A stretch of 64,000 nucleotides of DNA from Neisseria bacilliformis (GTDB lineage: Bacteria > Pseudomonadota > Gammaproteobacteria > Burkholderiales > Neisseriaceae). The notes under the pieces are model-generated. The model was given only the letters and a program-made list of their open reading frames with translations. It had not been told where the DNA came from and did no database searches. Positions 39,383-50,058 of the stretch are shown here, one piece after another. The position numbers and the translations under genes were made by a program. Every line of letters begins with the position of its first letter. Positions within the stretch are counted from its first letter, which is position 1. The stretch is from positions 1,674,001 to 1,738,000 of the forward strand of contig NZ_CP059571.1 in assembly GCF_014055025.1 (NCBI RefSeq), in the 5' to 3' direction.

Positions 39383-39415
39383 CGCGCAGGCGGGGACGGC
39401 CTTACACACGCCTGC

Positions 39416-39763
39416 TCAATGCAGCAGCATCACCTGATCACGATTCGCCCCCAGCACGCCCGGCACTTGGGCAAAGTGCGCCTCGGCCTGCGCCATGTCC
39501 GCCCCGTCGGGCACGGCCAGGGCGAGTCCGTTCATCGTTTTGTATTCGTAGATGATTTTCGCGCCGTATGCCTGCGCCGCACGCCGCAGCGGCGCGCTGC
39601 CGGTTTGCGCGTCGTAAAACACAATCAGGTTGCGCGGCGCGGCAGCCTGTTCGGCGGCGGGCGTGGGGGAGGGTTGCGGCGCGGCGGTGCAGGCCGCAGC
39701 AGCCAGACACAGCGACAAAGCGGCGGCACGGAAAATGCCGCTATCGGTATCGGTAAGATTCAT
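39416..39763 (-). CDS. Lipoprotein with inhibitor-I9-like domain
   Basis: The 115-residue protein begins with a lipoprotein signal (AALSLCLAAAAC). A proline/alanine linker and then a domain with the pattern LIVFYDAQTG...LRRAAQAYGAKIIYEYKTMNGLALAVPDG follow, as in propeptides of subtilisin-type proteases. Stand-alone I9 domains act as protease inhibitors or chaperones. I chose the ATG at 39763; the longer frame reads into a repeat. It ends 34 nt from the IS. Confidence 0.72.
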   Translation of the reverse strand: MNLTDTDSGIFRAAALSLCLAAAACTAAPQPSPTPAAEQAAAPRNLIVFYDAQTGSAPLRRAAQAYGAKIIYEYKTMNGLALAVPDGADMAQAEAHFAQVPGVLGANRDQVMLLH

Positions 39764-40025
39764 AAGCAAAGAGGCCGTCCCCGCCTGCGCGGGGATGACG
39801 TTTCTGAAAAAAAGCCGCATTCTACCCCACCGCCGCCCAACCGTGCCGCGCAGGCGCAAAACGGCAAACGCGCCCTGCCCTGCCCCGCCGCCGGTTTTGG
39901 CTGCGCCGAAGCTGCGTTTTCAGACGGCCTCTGCCTGTGGCAAACCGCCCGTCTGTGTTAGAATCCGCGCGTTTTTACACTTTGTACACAATGTTTGTCA
40001 GGCCGTCTGAAAAAGGATAAAAGCC

Positions 40026-40868
40026 ATGTGCCAGCTTCTCGGCATGAACTGCAACACGCCCACCGACATCGTTTTCTCGTTTGAAGGCTTCCGCCGGCGC
40101 GGCGGCCTCACCGACCATCATGTGGACGGCTTCGGCATCGGCTTTTTCGAACAAAAAGGCATCCGACTGTTCCACGACGACAAGCCCAGCGCGAATTCGC
40201 CCGTGGCCGATCTGGTTAAAGCCTACCAAATCAAATCCGAAAACGTCATCGCCCACATCCGCAAAGCCACCAGCGGCCGCACCTCGCTGGCCAACACCCA
40301 TCCCTTCGTGCGCGAAATGTGGGGCAGCTACTGGATGTTCGCCCACAACGGCCACCTGCAAAACTTCGCCCCCGCGCGCGGCCGCTACTACCGCACGGTG
40401 GGCAACACCGATTCCGAACGCGCCTTCTGCTTCATCCTCGAAGAACTGCGCCGCCGCTTCGACGACCGCCCGGGCGACGACGAGCTGTTCGCCGCCCTCG
40501 CCCCCCTCGTGCGCGAAATCCGCAGCCACGGCCTCTTCAACTTCATTCTTTCAGACGGCCAAGTCATGTTCGCCCACGCCAGCACCCTGCTGCACTACAT
40601 CGTGCGCCAGGCACCCTTCGGCGAAGCCCGCCTGCTGGATGACGACATCGCCGTCGACTTCTCCGCCGTAACCACCCCCGACGACCGCGTCGCCGTCATC
40701 GCCACCCTGCCGCTCACCGAAAACGAAACCTGGCGGCAGTTTGCCTGCGACGAACTGGCCATGTTCCGCGACGGCGCCATCGTGCGGCGCGAGCGTCCCG
40801 AGCCGCCGCGCTACCTCACCGCCGAAGAAGGGCTGGCCCTTGCCCGCGCCGTCGGCGCGTCCGCCTAA
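40026..40868 (+). CDS. Class II glutamine amidotransferase (YafJ-like)
   Basis: The 280-residue protein begins MCQLLGMNCN, so Cys2 becomes the N-terminal nucleophile. Family motifs are GFGIGFFEQKG, IAHIRKATSGRTSLANTHPFVREMWG and WMFAHNGHL. No synthetase domain is fused, so the acceptor of the ammonia is unknown. The gene is followed 10 nt later by nrdR. An uptake sequence lies just before the start. Confidence 0.88.
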   Translation: MCQLLGMNCNTPTDIVFSFEGFRRRGGLTDHHVDGFGIGFFEQKGIRLFHDDKPSANSPVADLVKAYQIKSENVIAHIRKATSGRTSLANTHPFVREMWGSYWMFAHNGHLQNFAPARGRYYRTVGNTDSERAFCFILEELRRRFDDRPGDDELFAALAPLVREIRSHGLFNFILSDGQVMFAHASTLLHYIVRQAPFGEARLLDDDIAVDFSAVTTPDDRVAVIATLPLTENETWRQFACDELAMFRDGAIVRRERPEPPRYLTAEEGLALARAVGASA

Positions 40869-40878
40869 GGATACCGCC

Positions 40879-41355
40879 ATGAAATGCCCCTTCTGCCAAC
40901 ACGCCGACACGCAGGTAACCGACTCCCGCCTCGCCGAAGAAGGCAACTGCGTCCGCCGCCGCCGCCGCTGCCACGCCTGCGACCAACGCTTCATCACCGT
41001 CGAGCGGCTGGACGTGCGCCTGCCCGACATCGTCAAAAGCAACGGCAGCCGCGTCCCCTACAACGCCCACAAACTGCGCACCAGCCTCGAACGCGCCCTG
41101 CACAAACGCCCCTTCGACAGCGAAGACGTGGACGACCTCGTCGCCGCCATCGAAGGCCGCCTCTACCGCCTCGGCCGCAAAGAAGTCTCCTCCCGCCTCG
41201 TCGGCGAAATGGCCATGGAAACCCTGCTCGCCACCGACCAGGTCGCCTACGTGCGCTTCGCCTCGGTGTACAAAAGTTTCAACGACGTATCCGAATTCAC
41301 CCAGGCCATCGCCACCCTGTCCACACCGCAGGCCGAAGCACAAACCGACGGCTGA
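40879..41355 (+). CDS. nrdR: Ribonucleotide reductase repressor NrdR
   Basis: The 158-residue protein has the zinc ribbon Cys3, Cys6, Cys31, Cys34 with RRRRRCHACDQRFITVE, followed by an ATP-cone (VKSNGSRVPYNAHKLRTSLERAL). NrdR binds ATP or dATP and represses ribonucleotide reductase genes. The length is normal. The start after TAAGGATACCGCC is clear. Confidence 0.95.
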   Translation: MKCPFCQHADTQVTDSRLAEEGNCVRRRRRCHACDQRFITVERLDVRLPDIVKSNGSRVPYNAHKLRTSLERALHKRPFDSEDVDDLVAAIEGRLYRLGRKEVSSRLVGEMAMETLLATDQVAYVRFASVYKSFNDVSEFTQAIATLSTPQAEAQTDG

Positions 41356-41505
41356 ACACGCTTTACACACTTTTCAGAAACGCCATCCCCGCGTAGGCGG
41401 GGACGGCCTCCTCCCGCAGAGGCCGTCTGAAAAACAAAAACCGCCCGGGCGCACCGAAGCCGCGCGGCAAACTCTTTCCAACCCGTTTTCCAGAAAGGAA
41501 AAAAC

Positions 41506-42699
41506 ATGTTCTTCGACAAAATCCAAGCCGCACCCGCCGACCCCATCCTCGGACTGGGCGAAGCCTTCAAAGCCGAAACCCGCCCCGAGAAAGTCAACCT
41601 CGGCATCGGCGTATACAAAGACGCGAACGGCGACACCCCCGTCCTCAAATCCGTCAAAGCCGCCGAAACCCGCCTGCTGGCCGACGAAAAAACCAAAAAC
41701 TACCTCACCATCGACGGCGTGGCCGCCTACAACGCCGAAACGCAGAAACTCCTCTTCGGCGCAGACAGCGAAATCATCGCCGCCCGCCGCGCCAAAACCG
41801 CGCAAAGCCTCGGCGGCACCGGCGCGCTGCGCATCGCCGCCGAATTCGTCAAACGCCAAACCCAAGCCGCCAACATCTGGATTTCCACCCCCACCTGGCC
41901 CAACCACAACGCCATCTTTGAAACCGTCGGCGTCAGCATCCGCAACTACCGCTACTACGACAAAGCCGCCCACGCCCTCGACTGGGACGGCCTGATTGCC
42001 GATCTCGCCCAGGCGCAAAAAGGCGACGTGGTACTGTTCCACGGCTGCTGCCACAACCCCACCGGCATCGACCCCACCCCCGAACAATGGGACACCCTCG
42101 CCAAAATGTCCGCCGAAAAAGGCTGGCTGCCCCTCTTCGACTTCGCCTACCAGGGCTTTGCCAACGGCATCGAAGAAGACGCCTACGGCCTGCGCGCCTT
42201 CGCCAAACACAACAAAGAGCTGCTGATCGCCAGCTCCTACTCGAAAAACTTCGGCATGTACAACGAACGCGTCGGCGCATTCACCGTCGTTGCCGAAAAC
42301 GAAGAAACCGCCAACCGCGCGTTCAGCCAGGTCAAAGCCATCATCCGCACCATCTACTCCAACCCCGCCTCCCACGGCGGCCACACCGTCGCCCTCGTGC
42401 TGCAAGATGCCGCCCTCAAAGCGCAATGGATAGCCGAACTCGACGAAATGCGCGCGCGCATCAAAGAAATGCGCCAGAAATTCGTCGACACCCTCAAAGA
42501 AAAAGGCGCGAAACAAGACTTCGGCTTCATCATCCGCCAAAACGGCATGTTCTCCTTCTCCGGCCTCACCCCCGAACAGGTTGACCGCCTCAAAGACGAA
42601 TTCGCCATCTACGCCGTGCGATCCGGCCGCATCAACGTCGCCGGCATCACCAACGCCAACATCGGCTACCTGTGCGAAAGCATCGTAAAAGTGCTGTAA
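41506..42699 (+). CDS. tyrB: Aromatic/aspartate aminotransferase
   Basis: The 397-residue protein is a class I PLP aminotransferase with the pattern of AspC/TyrB. It has Asn184 (CCHNPTG), Asp212 (LFDFAYQGF), PLP-binding Lys247 ([14 protein letters not shown]) and the C-terminal [12 protein letters not shown] arginine. It transfers amino groups between aromatic amino acids or aspartate and 2-oxoglutarate. The aromatic versus aspartate preference cannot be told with certainty. AGAAAGGAAAA precedes the ATG. Confidence 0.9.
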   Translation: MFFDKIQAAPADPILGLGEAFKAETRPEKVNLGIGVYKDANGDTPVLKSVKAAETRLLADEKTKNYLTIDGVAAYNAETQKLLFGADSEIIAARRAKTAQSLGGTGALRIAAEFVKRQTQAANIWISTPTWPNHNAIFETVGVSIRNYRYYDKAAHALDWDGLIADLAQAQKGDVVLFHGCCHNPTGIDPTPEQWDTLAKMSAEKGWLPLFDFAYQGFANGIEEDAYGLRAFAKHNKELLIASSYSKNFGMYNERVGAFTVVAENEETANRAFSQVKAIIRTIYSNPASHGGHTVALVLQDAALKAQWIAELDEMRARIKEMRQKFVDTLKEKGAKQDFGFIIRQNGMFSFSGLTPEQVDRLKDEFAIYAVRSGRINVAGITNANIGYLCESIVKVL

Positions 42700-42717
42700 A
42701 CCGCGCCCGCGCAAGCA

Positions 42718-42756
42718 AACAGGCCGTCTGAAAACACAGTTTCAGACGGCCTGTTT
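42718..42756. terminator. Inverted AG-DUS pair behind tyrB
   Basis: AACAGGCCGTCTGAAA pairs with TTTCAGACGGCCTGTTTT, forming a long stem with a T tail on the plus strand. Confidence 0.85.
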
Positions 42757-42769
42757 TGCATAGGCATAA

Positions 42770-42877
42770 GTAGGGTGTACCGCCCCGGGGCGACGCACGC
42801 GTTCCCCGCCGCACAACCAATCCGCACGGTTTCCCAAAACCCCAAACCGCGTGCGTGGCTTGCGCCACACACCCTAC
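42770..42877. repeat. GTAGGGTGTG MITE-like element (108 bp)
   Basis: The element begins GTAGGGTGTAC and ends CACACCCTAC. Internal arms CGACGCACGCG and CCGCGTGCGTGG also pair. Complete relatives lie at 55724-55829 and 55922-56027. It sits between the tyrB and tkt terminators. Confidence 0.8.
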
Positions 42878-43007
42878 CCCAACGGCACGCATTTTCTGTT
42901 TGCAAACGGCTTTATCAGCAAGCAGCCGCAAACGCAAAGAGGCCGTCTAAAAACGCAGTTTCGGCATAAGCGAAAACGTTTTTCAGACGGCCTCTTTGTT
43001 TGCCCAA

Positions 43008-44993
43008 TCAGCGCAAAACCGATTTTACGATCCGCACCAGATTTTCCGTGGTGAAACCGAACAGTTTGAACAGCTCGCCGGCGGGGGCGGATTCGCCGAA
43101 GCGGTCGAGCCCCAATACTGCGCCGGTGGTACCGACGTATTTGTACCATCCGTCGGACACGCCCGCTTCCACGGCCACTTTGGGCAGGTGGGCGGGCAAT
43201 ACTTCGGCGCGGTAGGCCGCGTCTTGGCGGTCGAACACATTGGTGCTCGGCATGGATACGACGCGCACGGCGATGCCTTCGTTGGCGAGGGCGGCTTGTG
43301 CGTTCAGGGCGAGCTCCACTTCCGAGCCGGTGGCGATAATTACCGCTTTGGCTTCACCCGCCGCTTCGGATACGACATAGCCGCCGCGTTTGATGTTTTC
43401 AAGCTGCGCTTGGCTGCGCGGCAGGAATTTGAGGTTTTGGCGGCTGAAAATCAGGCTGGACGGGCGGTCGGCAGCTTTGACGGCTTCAGACCACGCGGTG
43501 AGCGATTCGGCGGTGTCGCACGGCCGCCATACGTCCATGTTGGGAATCAGGCGCAGGGTGGCGGTTTGTTCGACCGGCTGGTGGGTGGGGCCGTCTTCGC
43601 CGAGGCCGATGGAGTCGTGTGTGAACACGAAGATCGGGTTGATTTTCATCAGCGCGGCCATGCGCAGGGCGTTGCGCTCGTATTCGCTGAACATCAGGAA
43701 GGTTGCGCCGAAGGGGCGCACGCCGCCGTGCAGCGACAGGCCGTTCATCACCGCGCCCATGCCGAATTCGCGCACGCCGTAGTGGATGTAGTTGCCGCCG
43801 CTGTTTTTGGTAACGGACACGCTGCCCGGCCAGTCGGTGAGGTTGGACGGGGTGAGGTCGGCCGAGCCGCCCACCAGTTCGGGCAATGCTTTGGCGAGGA
43901 TTTCGATGCTGTTTTGGCTGGCTTTGCGTGTGGCGATGGTTTCGGCTTTGGCGCACACTTCCTGCAAGGCCGTCTGAACATAGGAGTCGAAGTTATCGGG
44001 CAGTTTTTTGTCCATGCGGCGGACAAATTCGGCGGCCTCAGCGGGGAATTTGGCCTGATATTGCGCAAACAGCGCGTTCCATTCGGCTTCGAGTTTCGCG
44101 CCTTTTTCTTTCGCGCTCCAAGCGGCGTAGATTTCCTGCGGGATTTCAAACGCGGGATAAGCCCAGCCCAAGTGTTTGCGGGTGGCTTCGATTTCGTCCG
44201 CACCCAGCGGCGCGCCGTGGGTTTTGTGGCTGCCTTCTTTGTTTGCGCTGCCTTTGCCGATCAGGGTTTTGCAGCAGATCAGCGAGGGTTTGCCGGTTTC
44301 GGCGCGGGCGGCTTCCACGGCGGCGGCAATCGCGGCGGTGTCGTGGCCGTTAACATCGGGCACAACATGCCAGCCGTAGCTCTCGAAGCGGGCGGGGATG
44401 TTTTCGGTAAACCAGCCGTCCACTTTGCCGTCGATGGAGATGTTGTTGTCGTCGTAAAGTACGATCAGTTTGCCCAAGCCCAAAGTGCCCGCCAATGAGC
44501 AGGCTTCGTGCGAGACACCTTCCATCATGCAGCCGTCACCCATGAAGACATAAGTGTGGTGGTCAACGATGTTGAGGCCGTCTTTGTTGAACTCGGCGGA
44601 GAGGATTTTTTCCGCCAATGCCATGCCCACTGCGTTGGCAATGCCCTGACCCAGCGGGCCGGTGGTGGTTTCCACGCCGTCGGTGTAGCCGTATTCGGGG
44701 TGGCCGGGGGTTTTGCTGTGAAGCTGGCGGAAGTTTTTCAGGTCTTCAATAGAAAGATTGTAGCCGGTGAGGTGCAGCAGGCTGTACAGCAGCATGGAGG
44801 CGTGGCCGTTGGAGAGGATGAAACGGTCGCGGTTGTAGAATTTGGGGTTGGCGGGATTGTGGTTCAGAAACCGGTTCCACACGACTTCGGCCATTTCCGC
44901 CATGCCCATCGGCGCACCGGGGTGGCCGGAATTGGCTTTTTGGATGGCGTCGGCGGATAGGAAGCGGATGGCGTTTGCCAATTGGGAGGGCAT
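43008..44993 (-). CDS. tkt: Transketolase
   Basis: The 661-residue protein starts [37 protein letters not shown]. It shows the thiamine diphosphate motif GDGCMMEG and the [17 protein letters not shown] loop. It interconverts sugar phosphates in the pentose phosphate pathway. The ATG at 44993 is used because the upstream extension is uptake-sequence derived. It is flanked by inverted uptake pairs on both sides, so it is a single-gene unit. Confidence 0.96.
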   Translation of the reverse strand: MPSQLANAIRFLSADAIQKANSGHPGAPMGMAEMAEVVWNRFLNHNPANPKFYNRDRFILSNGHASMLLYSLLHLTGYNLSIEDLKNFRQLHSKTPGHPEYGYTDGVETTTGPLGQGIANAVGMALAEKILSAEFNKDGLNIVDHHTYVFMGDGCMMEGVSHEACSLAGTLGLGKLIVLYDDNNISIDGKVDGWFTENIPARFESYGWHVVPDVNGHDTAAIAAAVEAARAETGKPSLICCKTLIGKGSANKEGSHKTHGAPLGADEIEATRKHLGWAYPAFEIPQEIYAAWSAKEKGAKLEAEWNALFAQYQAKFPAEAAEFVRRMDKKLPDNFDSYVQTALQEVCAKAETIATRKASQNSIEILAKALPELVGGSADLTPSNLTDWPGSVSVTKNSGGNYIHYGVREFGMGAVMNGLSLHGGVRPFGATFLMFSEYERNALRMAALMKINPIFVFTHDSIGLGEDGPTHQPVEQTATLRLIPNMDVWRPCDTAESLTAWSEAVKAADRPSSLIFSRQNLKFLPRSQAQLENIKRGGYVVSEAAGEAKAVIIATGSEVELALNAQAALANEGIAVRVVSMPSTNVFDRQDAAYRAEVLPAHLPKVAVEAGVSDGWYKYVGTTGAVLGLDRFGESAPAGELFKLFGFTTENLVRIVKSVLR

Positions 44994-45037
44994 TTTCGAT
45001 ACCTTTTCGGAGCGGGAAAAAGCCGCGATTATCCGTG

Positions 45038-45333
45038 TTTTCAGACGGCCTTTCAAGGAAGGAGGCCGTCTGAAAAGGCTGTTTGGACATTGAACGGTGC
45101 GGCTTTCGGAGACGTCATTCCCGCGTTTATGCTCCGAAGAAGTACTGGCGGGGACAGCCTTCGGGTTTGGGCGGCAAAAACCGCGTGCGTGGCTTGCGCC
45201 GCATCTGCGCCAGCTTCACCTGCCTCAATGCCCAAACCGCGTGCCTCACCGGGCGGTGTAGGCGGTTGCTGCCGTGTAAGCAGTTTCCAATACGGTAAAT
45301 GAAAGGACGTCTGAAAACCGTTTTCATACGGCC
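45038..45333. repeat. Spacer with DUS pair and repeat fragments
   Basis: An inverted uptake pair (45038-45076) is followed by a fragment with CCGCGTGCGTGGC from the GTAGGGTGTG repeat family near 45179-45192. Single uptake cores flank it near 45309 and 45326. No gene is seen. Confidence 0.6.
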
Positions 45334-46602
45334 TCAGCGCACCTGCCCGCTGCCTTCGATGATGTATTTGTAGGTGGTCATTTCCGAGAGACCCATCGGA
45401 CCGCGGGCGTGTAGTTTCTGGGTGGCGATGCCCATTTCGCAGCCGAGGCCGAACTGGCCGCCGTCGGTGAAGCGGGTGGAGGCGTTGACGTACACCGCCG
45501 CGCTGTCGGTCTGTTCGGCGAAACGGCGGGCGGTTTCGGGATTGGCGGTAACGATGGCGTCGGAATGGCGGGTGCTGTGCGCGTCGATGTGGGCGACGGC
45601 TTCGTCGGCCGAGCCGACAATCTTGACGGCGAGGATGTAGTCGGAAAACTCGGTGTCGAAGTCTTCCGGCCGCGCCGGCGTGCCGCCGATGAGGGCGGCG
45701 GCGGCATCGTCGGTGCGCAGCTCTACCGGCGGCAGTCCCCGCGCCTGTCTGTCTTCAATCAGACGCCGGCGCAAACGCGGCAGGAAGGCGGCGGCGATGT
45801 CGCGGTGGACCAGGCACACTTCGGCGGCGTTGCACACCGAAGGGCGGCTGGTTTTGGCGTTGTCGGTGATGTCCAAAGCCATCGCCAAATCCGCGTCTTT
45901 GTCCACATAAATGTGGCAGATGCCGGTGCCGGTTTCGATAACCGGCACGCCGGCGTTTTCGACCACGCTGCGGATCAGTCCCGCGCCGCCGCGCGGAATC
46001 AGCAGGTCGAGCAGGCCGGTGGCTTTCATCATGGTGTAGGCACTGTCGCGGCCGGTGTCGGAGACAAGGCCGATGCAGTCGGGCGGCAGGCCGCTGTCCG
46101 CGAGCGCGGTTTTCAGGGCGCAAACGACGGCACCGGCGGTGCGCCGGGCTTCTTTGCCGCTGCGCAGCACCACCGCGCTGCCGCTTTTGATGGCGAGCGC
46201 GGCGGCGTCGGACGTTACGTTGGGGCGGCTTTCGTAGATGATGCCGATGACGCCGAAGGCGGCACGGACTTTGCGGATGACAAGGCCGTTGGGCAGGGTG
46301 CGGGTTTCGAGGATTTCGCCGACGGGGTTGGGCAGGGGAATCAGGGCGCGGATGCCTGCGGCCATCGCGCCGATGCGTGCGTCATCGAGCAGCAGGCGGT
46401 CGAGCATGGCTTCGGAAAGGGTGCCTTTTGCGGCGGCCATGTCGGCACGGTTGGCGGCGAGGATGTCGTCCGAGGCGGCCGAAAGCGCGTCGGCCATGGC
46501 GGCGAGGGCGCGGTTTTTGGTTGCGGTATCGGCGGTGTTGACGGCTTTTTTGGCGCGGTTTGCCCGTTCGAGCAGGGCGAGCGTGTCTTTGTCTGTGTTC
46601 AC
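45334..46602 (-). CDS. proA: Gamma-glutamyl phosphate reductase
   Basis: The 422-residue protein carries the aldehyde-dehydrogenase-like fold with the catalytic Cys in [15 protein letters not shown]. Typical ends are [28 protein letters not shown]. It reduces glutamyl phosphate to the semialdehyde in proline synthesis. It follows proB by 10 nt on the same strand, forming a proBA operon. Confidence 0.96.
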   Translation of the reverse strand: MNTDKDTLALLERANRAKKAVNTADTATKNRALAAMADALSAASDDILAANRADMAAAKGTLSEAMLDRLLLDDARIGAMAAGIRALIPLPNPVGEILETRTLPNGLVIRKVRAAFGVIGIIYESRPNVTSDAAALAIKSGSAVVLRSGKEARRTAGAVVCALKTALADSGLPPDCIGLVSDTGRDSAYTMMKATGLLDLLIPRGGAGLIRSVVENAGVPVIETGTGICHIYVDKDADLAMALDITDNAKTSRPSVCNAAEVCLVHRDIAAAFLPRLRRRLIEDRQARGLPPVELRTDDAAAALIGGTPARPEDFDTEFSDYILAVKIVGSADEAVAHIDAHSTRHSDAIVTANPETARRFAEQTDSAAVYVNASTRFTDGGQFGLGCEMGIATQKLHARGPMGLSEMTTYKYIIEGSGQVR

Positions 46603-46612
46603 GGTTTGCTCC

Positions 46613-47722
46613 TCAAATGTCTTGCAGAAACAGTTCCAGCTCGGGCGTGATGCCGATCCAGTCGTCGCGGTGGACGGCCACGCCGCGCGGTTTGGGCGAG
46701 GCGGCGAGGGTTTTCAGACGGCCCGAACCGGTTTTGGCCCTGCCTTTGCCGAGGATGCGCGTGCCTTCGGCGTTGTACACCGTCAGCACGTCGCCCGCCG
46801 CAAACTGCCCGTCTACCGCCAGAATGCCCGAGGCCAGCAGGCTGCCGCCTTCGTGTGCGAGCGCGTGTTCCGCGCCCGCGTCAATTCTCAGACGGCCGCG
46901 CGAAGGGGCGTAAAACGCCAGCCACTGCTTCTGCGTCTTCATGGTTTGCTGCGCGGCAAACAGCGTGCCGTCGTCCTGCGCAAACGCCGCCTGCCACAGC
47001 GCGTCCGGTTTCTGCGAAGAACAGATGTACACCGGCACGCCCGCGTGGGTGGCGATGGCCGCCGCCTTGATTTTGGTGCGCATCCCGCCGGTGCCGTTCG
47101 CGCTGCCCGCGCCGTCGGCGGCCGCAAGCAAATCCGCGCCGATCTGCCCCACCCGCGCAATCCGCCGCGCCTGCGGGTCGGTGCGCGGATTGGCGGTGTA
47201 GAGGCCGTCCACGTCGGTGAGCAGCACCAGCAGATCGGCGCGCAGCATGGCCGCCACCTGCGCCGAGAGCGTGTCGTTGTCGCCCACTTTCAATTCGTCC
47301 ACCGTTACCGCGTCGTTTTCGTTGATTACCGGCACGGCGCGGCGGGCGAGCAGCACGTCAAAAGCCTGCAAGGCGTTGCGGTAGCGGCGCGGGTCGGCAA
47401 AATCGCCGCGTGTGAGCAGGATTTGCGCGGCGGCAATGCCCTCGGGCAGAAAGGCGGCAGTGTATTCTTCCATCAACAGGCTCTGGCCGACGGCGGCGGC
47501 GGCCTGCTTGTCGGCAATACGTTTGGGACGCCGCTCAAAACCGAGCGCGGCGAAACCCGCCGCCACCGCGCCGGAAGACACCAGCACCAACTCATGTCCC
47601 GCCGCATGCAGCACGGCAAGCTGGCGGACGATGCCACGCAGCTTGCCGGACGAGAGGCCGCCGCCCGCCCCGGTGAGCGAGCTGGTGCCGACTTTGAAAA
47701 CGATGCGTTTTTTGGATGCCAT
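46613..47722 (-). CDS. proB: Glutamate 5-kinase
   Basis: The 369-residue protein has the amino-acid kinase core ([56 protein letters not shown]). The C-terminal PUA domain starts near residue 280 ([14 protein letters not shown]). It makes glutamyl phosphate, the first and feedback-regulated step of proline synthesis. AGGAGAATCAAAA precedes the ATG. Confidence 0.96.
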   Translation of the reverse strand: MASKKRIVFKVGTSSLTGAGGGLSSGKLRGIVRQLAVLHAAGHELVLVSSGAVAAGFAALGFERRPKRIADKQAAAAVGQSLLMEEYTAAFLPEGIAAAQILLTRGDFADPRRYRNALQAFDVLLARRAVPVINENDAVTVDELKVGDNDTLSAQVAAMLRADLLVLLTDVDGLYTANPRTDPQARRIARVGQIGADLLAAADGAGSANGTGGMRTKIKAAAIATHAGVPVYICSSQKPDALWQAAFAQDDGTLFAAQQTMKTQKQWLAFYAPSRGRLRIDAGAEHALAHEGGSLLASGILAVDGQFAAGDVLTVYNAEGTRILGKGRAKTGSGRLKTLAASPKPRGVAVHRDDWIGITPELELFLQDI

Positions 47723-48226
47723 TTTTGATTCTCCTGTGTTTTTTTCTTTTCCGGCAGCCTGCGCCGCCGCCTGCGTTATACCACAGGCCGTCTGAAAAAG
47801 CAGGCGGGGGAAACAAGCGGGAGGCCGTCTGAAAAGCGTTTAATCGTGTTTTCAGACGGCCTCTGCCGTTGCGTGTTTTGGTTTCTTAACATATCCGCGC
47901 TTTTCTAAATGTAGGAACACAAAAGGCCGTCTGAAAAACATCATTCCGGTTTTTCAGGCGGCCTTCGGGTCGGGCGGCAGAGACCGCGGGCGTGGCTGCG
48001 CCACACCCTGCAACGGGTTTTCGCAGGCGAAAACGGCAGAGGCCGTCTGAAAATCTGTTTTTCAGACGGCCTCTTACTCAGTTCGGACGAGATGGGCTGG
48101 CGGGTAGCTTGGGCTGCAAATCCAACATTGGCCGGTTGTGCGGGTGTTGGTCTGAAAACAGGCAAACGCAATTTTGGCTGAGCCGAAACTGCGCTTTCAG
48201 ACGGCCTCTGTTGCGGACGGGACGGA
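47723..48226. repeat. Gene-free spacer with four DUS pairs and repeat pieces
   Basis: Inverted or paired uptake sequences occur at about 47820-47864, 47922-47962, 48040-48075 and 48198-48208. Between them are a half-element ACCGCGGGCGTGGCTGCGCCACACC and a GGTAGCTTGGGCTG palindrome fragment. No coding region is supported. Confidence 0.7.
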
Positions 48227-48682
48227 CTAGCGCGGGCGGCGGTAGGCGGTGTGGCAGGACTGGCAGGCGGCGTCGGTTTTTTCGTAGGCGGCTCGGATTT
48301 TTTGCAGGTCGCCTTTTTGCGCCTCGGCGTTGAGTTCGGCCACGGCGGCGAGGAAGCTGTCGCGTTCGTGCGCGAAGGCGGCGGGCTGCTGCCAGATTTG
48401 CGGCAGGGCGCGGCCGTTGCCTTCGGGGTCGTTTTGGAAGTGGGCGAAGGGGTCTTGCGCTTTGGCGGCGAATACGGCGGCTGCGGCGCGGAAGGCTGCG
48501 GGGTCGTAGGCTTCGTCGCCTTTGGCGGCCTTACCCATTTGGGCGAACTCGGGCATCATTTCTTTGAAGGCGGCGGTGCGGTTGCGCGAGGCTTCGCCTT
48601 TGGGTTCTTCGGGCTGTCCGCCGCAGGCGGCGAGCAGGAGGAGGAGGGCGGGGAAAAGGGCGGCGGGGAGCGGTATGTTCAT
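48227..48682 (-). CDS. Cytochrome c'-type lipoprotein
   Basis: The 151-residue protein has a lipoprotein signal with lipobox LAAC (Cys20) and a C-terminal haem site CQSCH at 140-144. The four-helix bundle layout fits cytochrome c' (FKEMMPEFAQMGKAAKG, LQKIRAAYEKTDAACQSCH). Neisserial CycP of this type binds nitric oxide and protects against it. That role fits the denitrification genes further right. Confidence 0.88.
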   Translation of the reverse strand: MNIPLPAALFPALLLLLAACGGQPEEPKGEASRNRTAAFKEMMPEFAQMGKAAKGDEAYDPAAFRAAAAVFAAKAQDPFAHFQNDPEGNGRALPQIWQQPAAFAHERDSFLAAVAELNAEAQKGDLQKIRAAYEKTDAACQSCHTAYRRPR

Positions 48683-49002
48683 GGTGTTCCTTTTTTTGTT
48701 TTGGCTTGGTTTGGGGTCTGTTGGCAATCAATGTTTGGCGCGGCGGGTGGTTTTTTATAGTCGAACAAAATAAAAAATATTCATTGTAGGGTCTGTTGAC
48801 ATTCAGCCCGGCTAACTCGCTATTTATCCGATATTCTGCCGGGTTGAAGCCCGGCCTACATCGGGTAGCACACCCTACTTCGTTTTGTTGTGCAGGCCGT
48901 CTGAAAAACCGCGTGCGCGGTTTGCGCCACACGCCCCGCCTTGCATGCCGCATTTGTGTTGGCTGCGCAAGCTGCTGTTTGGAAAGGGTTTGCGGAGCGG
49001 AT
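48683..49002. other. Spacer with palindromic fragments
   Basis: No gene is supported. A GCCCGGC/GCCGGGC type inverted repeat (about 48806-48860), an uptake core at 48899 and a degenerate GTGCGCGGTTTGCGCCACACGCC half-element are present. The AT-rich part at 48755-48790 may hold the cytochrome c' promoter, with AAATATT and TATAGT boxes. Confidence 0.5.
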
Positions 49003-49440
49003 TCAAGCGGCCAGGGCGACGTAGCGGCCGCCGAATTCGGCAGCGGTGAGGCCGTCTGAAAGGGCTTGTACTTCGAGGTCGATTTTGCCTTTGCCGCGTT
49101 CGGCGTACATTTTGTGGAAATGCGCCCAGGCTGCGGGCTCGGGGCTGCGGGCGGTGAGGTGCAGGTCGCCGTGGGCGGGGGCGGTGTAGCGGATTTGGCT
49201 GCTTTGGATGACGATGCTGCCTTCGGCCTGCGGGCAGTTGAGGTGGACGAGTGCCCAGCCGCAGACGGTCGCGCCCAGGGCGGTGCTGCCGCCGAAGACG
49301 GTGTTTTTGTGGTTGCGGTTGGCTTGGTGGGGCATGAGCAGTTCCACGCGGTCGGTGCCGCAGGAAACAACGCGGATGCCGAGGGCGGTGGTGGCGGGGA
49401 TGTGGCGGTGCAGGAAGTCTTGCAGTTGCTGTTCGGTCAT
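49003..49440 (-). CDS. YiiD C-terminal-like thioesterase
   Basis: The 145-residue protein has a hot-dog fold pattern: IPATTALGIRVVSCGTDRVELLMPHQANRNHKNTVFGGS. This is the putative thioesterase domain found fused to a GNAT domain in E. coli YiiD. Here it stands alone. Its substrate is unknown, probably an acyl-CoA. I used the ATG at 49440 and rejected an upstream extension that reads through an uptake pair. Confidence 0.85.
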   Translation of the reverse strand: MTEQQLQDFLHRHIPATTALGIRVVSCGTDRVELLMPHQANRNHKNTVFGGSTALGATVCGWALVHLNCPQAEGSIVIQSSQIRYTAPAHGDLHLTARSPEPAAWAHFHKMYAERGKGKIDLEVQALSDGLTAAEFGGRYVALAA

Positions 49441-49513
49441 GGCGGGTTTGGGTTTGGCGGTTCGGAGGCCGTCTGAAAAACGGGTTTTACGCTTTTCAGA
49501 CGGCCTTTTGGGT

Positions 49514-49771
49514 TTATTGGTAGTGGTAGCGCAGGGCGATGAGCCAGATGCCGCTGTCGTCGGCTTTGTAGACGATGCGGTGTTCGTGGTTGATACGGCG
49601 GCTGTAATAGCCTGCGAGGTGGTGGCGCAGTGCTTCGGGTTTGCCCAGGCCTTCAAAGGGATGCCGCTGCATGTCTTTGATGAGCTGGTTGATGCGTTTC
49701 AAAACGGCTTTGTCGGTTTGCTGCCAGTAGAGGTAGTCGTCCCATGCGTCATCGGTGAAATGCAGCATCAT
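49514..49771 (-). CDS. yoeB: YoeB-family mRNA interferase toxin
   Basis: The 85-residue protein shows the Txe/YoeB pattern: FTDDAWDDYLYWQQTDKAVLKRINQLIKDMQRHPFEGLGKPEALRH in outline, then SRRINHEHRIVYK and the C-terminal RYHY. Catalytic Glu, Arg, His and Tyr are all present. It binds the ribosome and cuts mRNA at the A site. Its start overlaps the antitoxin stop as ATGA, in the usual antitoxin-first order. Confidence 0.93.
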   Translation of the reverse strand: MMLHFTDDAWDDYLYWQQTDKAVLKRINQLIKDMQRHPFEGLGKPEALRHHLAGYYSRRINHEHRIVYKADDSGIWLIALRYHYQ

Positions 49772-50019
49772 TCGGCCAGCCCGCGTACGGCGGTTCTGCC
49801 TGCGGCCACGTCGGCAACGCCTTTGGCCAGGCGTGCGGCGTTGGCGGGGCTGGCCAGCAGGTAGGCGGTTTCGGCCAGTGCGTTGTATTCGTTGATGTCG
49901 AGCAGGACGGCGGCCGCGCCGCCGGAGCGGGTGATGAGGACGGGTTCGGCGTTGTCGGCGACGCGGTCGAGGGTGGCGGCGAGGTTTTTGCGCAGTTCGG
50001 AGGCGTGGACGGCATACAT
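49768..50019 (-). CDS. yefM: YefM/Phd-family antitoxin
   Basis: The 83-residue protein has the YefM fold: MYAVHASELRKNLAATLDRVADNAEPVLITRSGGAAAVLLDINEYNAL in outline. The C-terminal tail would wrap the toxin. It neutralises YoeB and represses the operon. AAGGAATCCTCC precedes the ATG and the TGTACA operator lies 40 nt upstream. Confidence 0.93.
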   Translation of the reverse strand: MYAVHASELRKNLAATLDRVADNAEPVLITRSGGAAAVLLDINEYNALAETAYLLASPANAARLAKGVADVAAGRTAVRGLAE

Positions 50020-50058
50020 GGAGGATTCCTTGTATTTTGCGGTTGGTCGGGCGTAAAT

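Noticed and set aside
39416-39859. Longer start for the I9-like lipoprotein
   Set aside because: The upstream 32 codons read through a CCCGCCTGCGCGGG repeat, and the ATG at 39763 gives a proper lipoprotein signal.
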